A DNA stretch of 64,000 nt from NCBI GenBank assembly GCA_031308135.1, contig JAHLJT010003656.1, positions 69,706,984 through 69,770,983 of the forward strand, given 5' to 3'. Origin of the DNA: Acheta domesticus. Taxonomy: Eukaryota > Arthropoda > Insecta > Orthoptera > Gryllidae. The notes beneath the pieces are model-generated. The model was not told the origin of the DNA and did no database searches. It worked only from the letters and a program-made list of their open reading frames with translations. Below, piece by piece: positions 58,650-64,000 of this stretch (the first letter of the stretch is position 1; the number at the start of each line of letters is the position of its first letter). The position numbers and the translations under genes are program-made.

Positions 58650-60740
58650 TGCTTATTAGTTTCTTGTTTTTAATTAGAATAGAAGGAAACGAAAAAATAT
58701 CAGTTTTCCGCCAGCTAATCGAGATGCGTTGAATGACACTTAGCGGTGGACCAGAAGAGGAAATAATATCTTGTAATAGGTTTCCTTCCACAGGATTCCA
58801 ACTGCCCCTACTGCTATCTAATTTTTTAAATTATAAAAATGTTAATTTCTGCAATGATACTAAAAGTGGCTGATTTCCCGACACGCGTTGAATGACACCT
58901 TCTTTGTCTCATATAGTGAATACCAAGAGAGAGAACTGTGAGTGACGGACAGACACAAGTATATCACCCGATTTCTATATGTAGGGTTTGCAAAAGGATT
59001 GAAACTGACGTTGCGGAGACAGCTTCAAGTAAAATACTCACAGGAGTGCTTCACATATCACAGCGATGTGAATCTTTACAGGAAACGTGTAGTATGAGAC
59101 ATAAAGACGCGTATTCACTGAGAAACTGTGCGTGTAATTTAAGGTTATGGAATTGGCAAAAGCCTTTAGAGGAAAACTCATTAGTTAATTCATTTATCCT
59201 AGAGAGAAACAACGGATAGATTTGCTTGCTTTCACCATCCGTGATGTTATAGGCCATAATACTCTCCTGAGTCAACATCGTGCCACGATTTCGCAGCCGG
59301 CGTTGTCATGGCAACGCTCACAATGCGCACTTTCGATAATTTCAACCACCCCGGCCTTCGGGATCCTCTTTAAACACGGAGGAGCGATCGGTGGCCCTCT
59401 TAAGCGTGACGTTGACGGAAGCGTCATTTCACGAAGGTTCCGACATTTGCGTTCATCGGGCAAGTGGCAGTGACGTGTCGACTGCAGCGCTTTGGGCCGG
59501 CAAGGCCGCCACATTCCTGCCCTTTCCGAAGACCTGCCTGCCGTTCGCATGGCGGCCAGCATCGTGGAAAGGACGCTCCAGTATCGCCTACCTGACAATG
59601 GGCTCGCAAGAAGCGGCCTTGCCCGCGGACTCCGCGCCGCCGCCCTTCTCCAGCCGGAAGCGACTGTCGACCTGCATTGTTGCTTTTTGCGGTGATATTA
59701 CTTTCGTCTGCTGCTTACGCAGTATAGAGAAAGTATTGTAGTAAGCTGATGGAGAAAACGGCGATTTTTTGACGGGAGCAACCGTATTGCCGGCTCCTCG
59801 TACCAAAAAGTGGATAAATTTTGTCCTTGTATCATTTCCTCTAATGCATTGTGTAGTCGTAATCCACGTTTATTGGGTCGACAATTTTTATTTTTCCACT
59901 GTATCCCTGTCTCGTTTGTATGTCCATTCGTCCATTTAGATCGTTTGTATTGTGTTGTTCGTTTGTATATCTCTGGCCGGTGGCATCTAAAGCAGTTTTA
60001 CTTTTAATTATTTCCAAGCATTGAAACTTTGGGAATCTCGAGCACAGGCACATTTTTTATGGGGTGTATGAGGTTTGAACGCGAAACTATGTGCATGTTA
60101 TAATTATTTCGATAAAAGATAAATGCCGTGTAAATTTCAAGCAAAAGCGGAAAGAGATATTTAACCATTATTATTTGATTTTCGAAAATAAATAAATATT
60201 TTGTATCTAAAAAAGATCTAAAAAGAAAAATTCTATCTTTCTAAAAGAAAGTCTGCCCAACTTTGCTACGTTAAACTCGTGATCACACGAAAGAGACGTA
60301 ATATATTTCTTCAATCCAAGAGCAGGAGATGTTAGCATATAGGCAAACAAAACACATGAATCACCACACGGGTGTGCAGTACATGTAGTACATGTAGTAC
60401 ATAGTAAATGTAGTACATTGTGCCCTTAATATTAGATGATGTTGATGAAGAACTGGTTGATTTTTTGTGTTTGTGATGTGTTTTTGTTAATAAGATTGAT
60501 CTTATCGTGTATATGTTTGTAATTGTTTTATTAAGTATTGAAAATGTGATCAGACGAAGAACACGAAATGTGTGCTATTCATGGAAATAAAAATAAAAAT
60601 ATAACTTAAGGAATATTGGTGTATTAACAAACCTTACAATCGAAATCTCATCAGCAAATGCAGGGTTTGTTATAGTTTTGTTCATTACATTCTGTAAGTC
60701 AGTGTATCCAGTGCATCGCGCGATTTCTAATGTTTGGGTT
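58650..60740. other. mixed unassigned sequence with a GC-richer segment
   Basis: At 59270-59680 the sequence is GC-richer and not obviously repetitive. Frames are open on both strands (plus 59391-59741, 116 residues; minus 59272-59598, 108 residues) without a recognised domain. This is a possible exon or first-exon CpG region, but unsupported. Near 60378-60415 ACATGTAGT is tandemly repeated about 4 times. The rest is AT-rich. Confidence 0.4.
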
Positions 60741-60743
60741 AGC

Positions 60744-61046
60744 TGATACCTTATTTTACGTGGCGAGACTCAGGCCATCAGGCCCGCTCTTCCGTCCGAC
60801 CACGCAAATTTCGCTACGCTTCTTTCCCCATCTAGCGGAGAAAGAAGGTATTATCTCGGACAAGAAGGCATAGGACAAGAAGAAACAGGCGATTTAAATT
60901 TAGCTCTGAGACTTCATTTAGGCTTGAGGATCTATTAAATGCAGTAGATCTACTACATTGGACAGTCTGCTTTACTTCCCCGAAGGAAGGCGTACGAAGG
61001 AGTTTTTCACCCTTAAAAATCCACGGCTTCGATCGGGTTTGAAACC
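60744..61046 (+). repeat. dispersed repeat family K, copy 3
   Basis: The most complete copy by eye. It shows GATACCTTATTTTACGTGGC, CTAGCGGAGAAAGAAGGTATT, GGCGATTTAAATTTAGCTC and CTTTACTTCCCCGAAGGA, and ends near CCTTAAAAATCCACGGCTTC. A short internal duplication of GGACAAGAAG occurs. Confidence 0.86.
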
Positions 61047-61179
61047 GCAATATTGGGTACAACAATCCGATACGCAAACAACAATCCGATACGCACAACA
61101 CTACTTAAAGTTTGGGTGGCAAAGTAAAAGTGGGTTGTCACTACTCAAAGTTTAAAAGATCGATCTATCTTTTTTGCGC

Positions 61180-61500
61180 GGCAGCGATCACACTCTCGAC
61201 CCCCCAGGAAGCGAAACCTCGACCTTCCGGGGCCGGACGTGCCTGCCAGCGCCAGCGCTACCGGTCGTCCGCCGCCATCTTTTCCTCCTCGCGCTCCACC
61301 CGGCAAATACTAATGGGTTGCGTATGCCCGCTGAGCGCATTACTCGAGGCCAGCTGACCTAGTCCATAAATTTCTTTGCAGCTCACCGCTCGCGGCGAGT
61401 CAAAGTGGCAAGGCCGGACTTTCTTACGAGACGCTGCACACGCTCGCGTTCGTGAGCTCAAGCTGCAGACTCGCGCGGCCTGTGAATGCTAAAGCCGCGT
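61180..61500. other. GC-rich, CpG-containing block
   Basis: Non-repetitive and GC-rich, with frames of 62-81 residues and no known domain. Just upstream CAACAATCCGATACGCA is duplicated (near 61060-61097). Confidence 0.4.
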
Positions 61501-62095
61501 CTCCCTGCTTCACGTTTCCACCCTTCGGAATGACAAGGTTCCAACTAACACTTCAGTCGTTTTGAGTAAATTCATGCCGAAATCGTTAACTCATTTTTCG
61601 GACATATCCTCACCGATAATAGTGATTGCTTACAGTAGCTATTTGCCAACAGACTGCAGCACTTGTGTGTATTTGACTTACAAGCAGAAGTCAGAATCTT
61701 GTCACGCTTCCAACTTATTTTCTTCGATTATGTCAGGTGCTGCCTTGTCATTTCATAGGATTGATTTATTATCTATATGATAAATAAATATTTATTCAAT
61801 ATTATTAACGTAATGCGACCGATATAGTACAATAAGGGAAGCCGTGTTGTAGTTGATACACCAAGGTGATGGACTTGGTAAAAAACCATGTTCGTCATTT
61901 CTGGTAACGTCCGTGTGTCGTTCAATTCTTTTCGAAATTTCACCTTCTTTTAGAAAACCAGGTTTTTGAAATAAGAAATACCGTTTCTGAAAATAGAAGA
62001 ACGTACGACATCTATAGCTAGAACTCATTTGTTTTCGTTGTTTTTGAAGGATGGCGGCCACTACCGCCTCCTCTAACTCCTGCCGTCTTTTCATT

Positions 62096-62313
62096 TTTTA
62101 AATTTTTTATTTTTTTTAAGGTCGCATCAACTACTAGGTCATTAGCGACTACTGTTGGATGTAACGTTATGGTATGAGGATAAAACGATATGGTGATGAT
62201 ACAGAGTGAAAGGACGAGCACATACAATCATGCCCGAGGCGGGACTCGAACCCGCGACCCCACGGTCCAAGATCACTACGGCAGTACTGCCTTCGCTATT
62301 TCGGCCATGGGGC
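62096..62313 (-). mobile_element. tRNA-derived SINE (family S)
   Basis: Read on the minus strand the head (62313-62232) is tRNA-like. It starts GCCCCATGGCCGAAATAGCG (A box region) and has a perfect T arm GCGGG-TTCGAGT-CCCGC with B box GGTTCGAGTCC. The acceptor is only partly paired (GCCC/GGGC). The body leads to a conserved 3' module GTCGCTAATGACCTAG ... TTGATGCGAC, then an A-rich tail. A fragment of the same 3' module lies at 44771-44822. It is a SINE rather than a tRNA gene because the anticodon arm does not fold and a specific 3' module follows. Confidence 0.8.
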
Positions 62314-62375
62314 CGACTCCTACCGTTAAAAGTGACTAGTCTCTCTAGTATCGACGCTATCCAGGACGAACTGAA

Positions 62376-62650
62376 CTTCCTCAGCCAGGTATCTCCCACC
62401 AGCGGGGCACCGCCCCAGCCAGGACAAACTCTAAGCTCCCGACCTTTCTCCCGACATGTGTGGTAGTGTAGTGCATGCGAGTGTAATTGTGTGTAAGGGA
62501 TAGGATATGACAAATAATGGGAAGCGAAGTTTTTGCGTGTCCGTGGCCCGATTCTTATGATACTGCTCCGACATTCGCCTGGTATTGATGGGAGAAACTA
62601 GAGAAAACTATCGATCATAGCAGCCGGCCGCTAGAATTCTCCTCCAGGAA
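62376..62650 (-). mobile_element. SINE-like family A, truncated copy
   Basis: On the minus strand it runs from TCCTGGAGGAGAATTCTAGC (62650 side) to GGGAGATACCTGGCTGAGGA, where similarity to the other copies stops near 62376. The head and 3' third are missing. It stands about 60 bp from the family-S SINE on the same strand. Confidence 0.82.
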
Positions 62651-62699
62651 CTTAATGACGATAATAGCTTCAACATGTTGATGTTAAATGTTAAGTAGT

Positions 62700-63940
62700 G
62701 GAGACGCGGCGTAATGCCGTAGCTCCTCGGCCTCCGCTGGCGCCTCGACCCTTGGGCGTGGCCCGGGAACTGCTGCCGCTCCCGCACTGAGCTAATTACT
62801 TAGTCTTGCCCGCAGACACGGCTTCAGGGGAATGCAATCTGGCATATCTTTACAGGCCTCGCTAAGTTCAAGGAGTTCTGAGCTTGGTGCAACGAGGGAT
62901 TCAGATATTTTGGTCGTTTTTCCTGTGGGAAAGGCAATAGATTACCGGTTAATAATGACTGCACTGTAGGCTTGCGGTAAATCTCTTTGGAGTTCAATTT
63001 AACGAATAGTCAATATAACGAATCACAATATTGCTTGAAACGGACATGAACCTTGACCGATTCATTTACTAAATCAACACGTTATTTTCATTTATATTAA
63101 TATCTCTAAAACTATGATATAGATTCTTACCCATCGATTACTACGGCTTAATGCACTCATACGAATGCTCAAAATTCGTAATTTTGAGAAATCCAAGCTT
63201 GAAAATTTGTAAAGATGCATTTACTTCTGAAGCGACAATGTTTGCTTTCTGAGAAATACCATGATCCATCATGTGTGTACACACAGTCATGATACACTAG
63301 TCAGAAAAATAAACGAGAGGTCTCCGAAATGATATTAACTCAAAAATAGCCATGAGTGTACATACAATGTTTGTGAACTAAGCTATCAATATTTTACTTG
63401 TTACGTAATATTAGTTATTTATACTTTGCTTTAATTGGGGGGTAATTGTAAGCCGAGCTCCCGCTAAAAAGATATAAAGTGTATTCAGTATTTTTTTACA
63501 ATTTGTAGTAAACCAGAAATCAAGAGTAGATCTAAACTCGGCGCAATCAATATGTAACGCAATTCAATCCTCATCACGTGTTTACCTTGGTTTCGTTGTA
63601 TTCACTTGGTTTACATTTGCCCCTTAGTTGTAAGTCCCTACAACAAACTAGGAGGTAAATAGACTTGTTTACATTTGTCCCTACGAGTTGGGGCAAGTGC
63701 AAACGGTGTAGAAGGAGATTTTTTAAAATTTTTCTTAGGTATTGTTTTTTATAGCCTAGCAATCTCCAAAGAAAAGGTATCGTTTAAGATCGAAAACAAT
63801 CGTTTAAGATTAAAATATTGAACGATATTACAGAAGTGGAATCGTTTCCATTTTACAAAAACAATCAAAAATATTAGTGTTGAGTTTCTGTAAACACGCG
63901 CGACGAACAGGCTGGGTTATGTTGAAATCATAGCGTCTAT
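62700..63940. other. unassigned sequence
   Basis: A small GC-rich patch (62700-62830) is followed by AT-rich DNA. TTTACATTTGYCCC occurs twice as a direct repeat near 63612 and 63669, and an inverted partner (GGGGCAAGTGCAAAC) follows. No gene is recognised. Confidence 0.45.
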
Positions 63941-63942
63941 CC

Positions 63943-64000
63943 TACCGTCCGTCTGTCCGACCGTCCGTCTGTCCAACCGCCCGTCTGTCCGACCGTCCGT
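63943..64000. repeat. 16-bp (GACCGTCCGTCTGTCC)n minisatellite, cut by window end
   Basis: About 3.6 units of the 16-mer (variants begin TACC, GACC and AACC), running off the right edge. Its full length is unknown. Confidence 0.92.

Noticed and set aside
59272..59741. Overlapping 108- and 116-residue frames on opposite strands
   Set aside because: No domain, no splice or start context that decides a strand; GC-rich composition is sufficient explanation. Kept only as an unassigned GC-richer segment.
62232..62313. Functional tRNA gene
   Set aside because: The T arm and B box are perfect, but the anticodon arm does not fold and the acceptor stem pairs at only about four positions; it is followed by a SINE 3' module.
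62206..62466. Protein frame beginning with MKGRAHTIMPEAGLEPATP
   Set aside because: This is antisense translation of the tRNA-derived SINE head, a well-known source of spurious proteins.

Overview
This is a eukaryotic nuclear window, most likely from an insect or other arthropod with a large, repeat-rich genome. The background is AT-rich and interrupted by short, very GC-rich, repeat-built islands. There are nuclear tRNA genes with internal A and B boxes (tRNA-Leu(CAA) with an intron), pieces of non-LTR retrotransposons, tRNA-headed SINE-like repeats with short 3' tails, MITEs with terminal inverted repeats, and a Helitron-like end. I find no operon, no bacterial signal and no intact host protein gene. 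Nearly all long open frames lie in tandem repeats or GC-rich sequence, where stop codons are scarce in every frame. The taxonomic call is inference.

Layout. 0-11 kb: a long inverted-repeat structure (110-1666), a 225-bp MITE (2404-2628), GC-rich islands (2800-3250, 3890-4560), a repeat shared with 17.3 kb (7018-7155), a Helitron-like element (7954-8129), a hairpin-forming foldback element (8263-8435), an interrupted copy of SINE family A (9709-10392) and an element with CATCGATG-rich ends (10467-11083). 11-17 kb: an intact tRNA-Val(TAC) (11545-11617), a C-rich island, a copy of repeat family K, a LINE 3' fragment flanked by (TTA)n runs, a damaged tRNA-Val on the minus strand (16199-16272) and a decayed LINE copy beside it. 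18.9-22.05 kb: the most striking region, with ten tRNA-Leu copies in a 186-bp tandem array fused directly to a second satellite of about 74.4-bp monomers. That satellite carries a 5-monomer, 372-bp higher-order repeat and ends in a CpG-rich block. A 363-bp inverted-repeat MITE and a truncated family-A copy follow. 22.7-30.6 kb: AT-rich, with a LINE reverse-transcriptase C-terminal fragment (26560-27314) and a family-A copy. 30.7-42.4 kb: a series of different minisatellites (10-bp, 5-bp, 14-bp, 18-bp, CT-rich, 12-bp), CpG-rich blocks and a RING-like protein relic. 42.4-64 kb: three more family-A copies, GC-rich islands, a 63-bp GC-rich tandem repeat, a locus where a MITE end and its flank were amplified in tandem (57775-58405), two more family-K copies, a second SINE family with a clear B box (62096-62313) and a 16-bp minisatellite running off the end.

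How it fits together. The only elements that look functional as genes are tRNAs: one tRNA-Val and about four structurally sound tRNA-Leu(CAA) copies, transcribed by RNA polymerase III from internal promoters and ending in T-runs. Everything else looks like mobile-element debris and satellite DNA, with clear traces of nested insertion, tandem amplification and decay.
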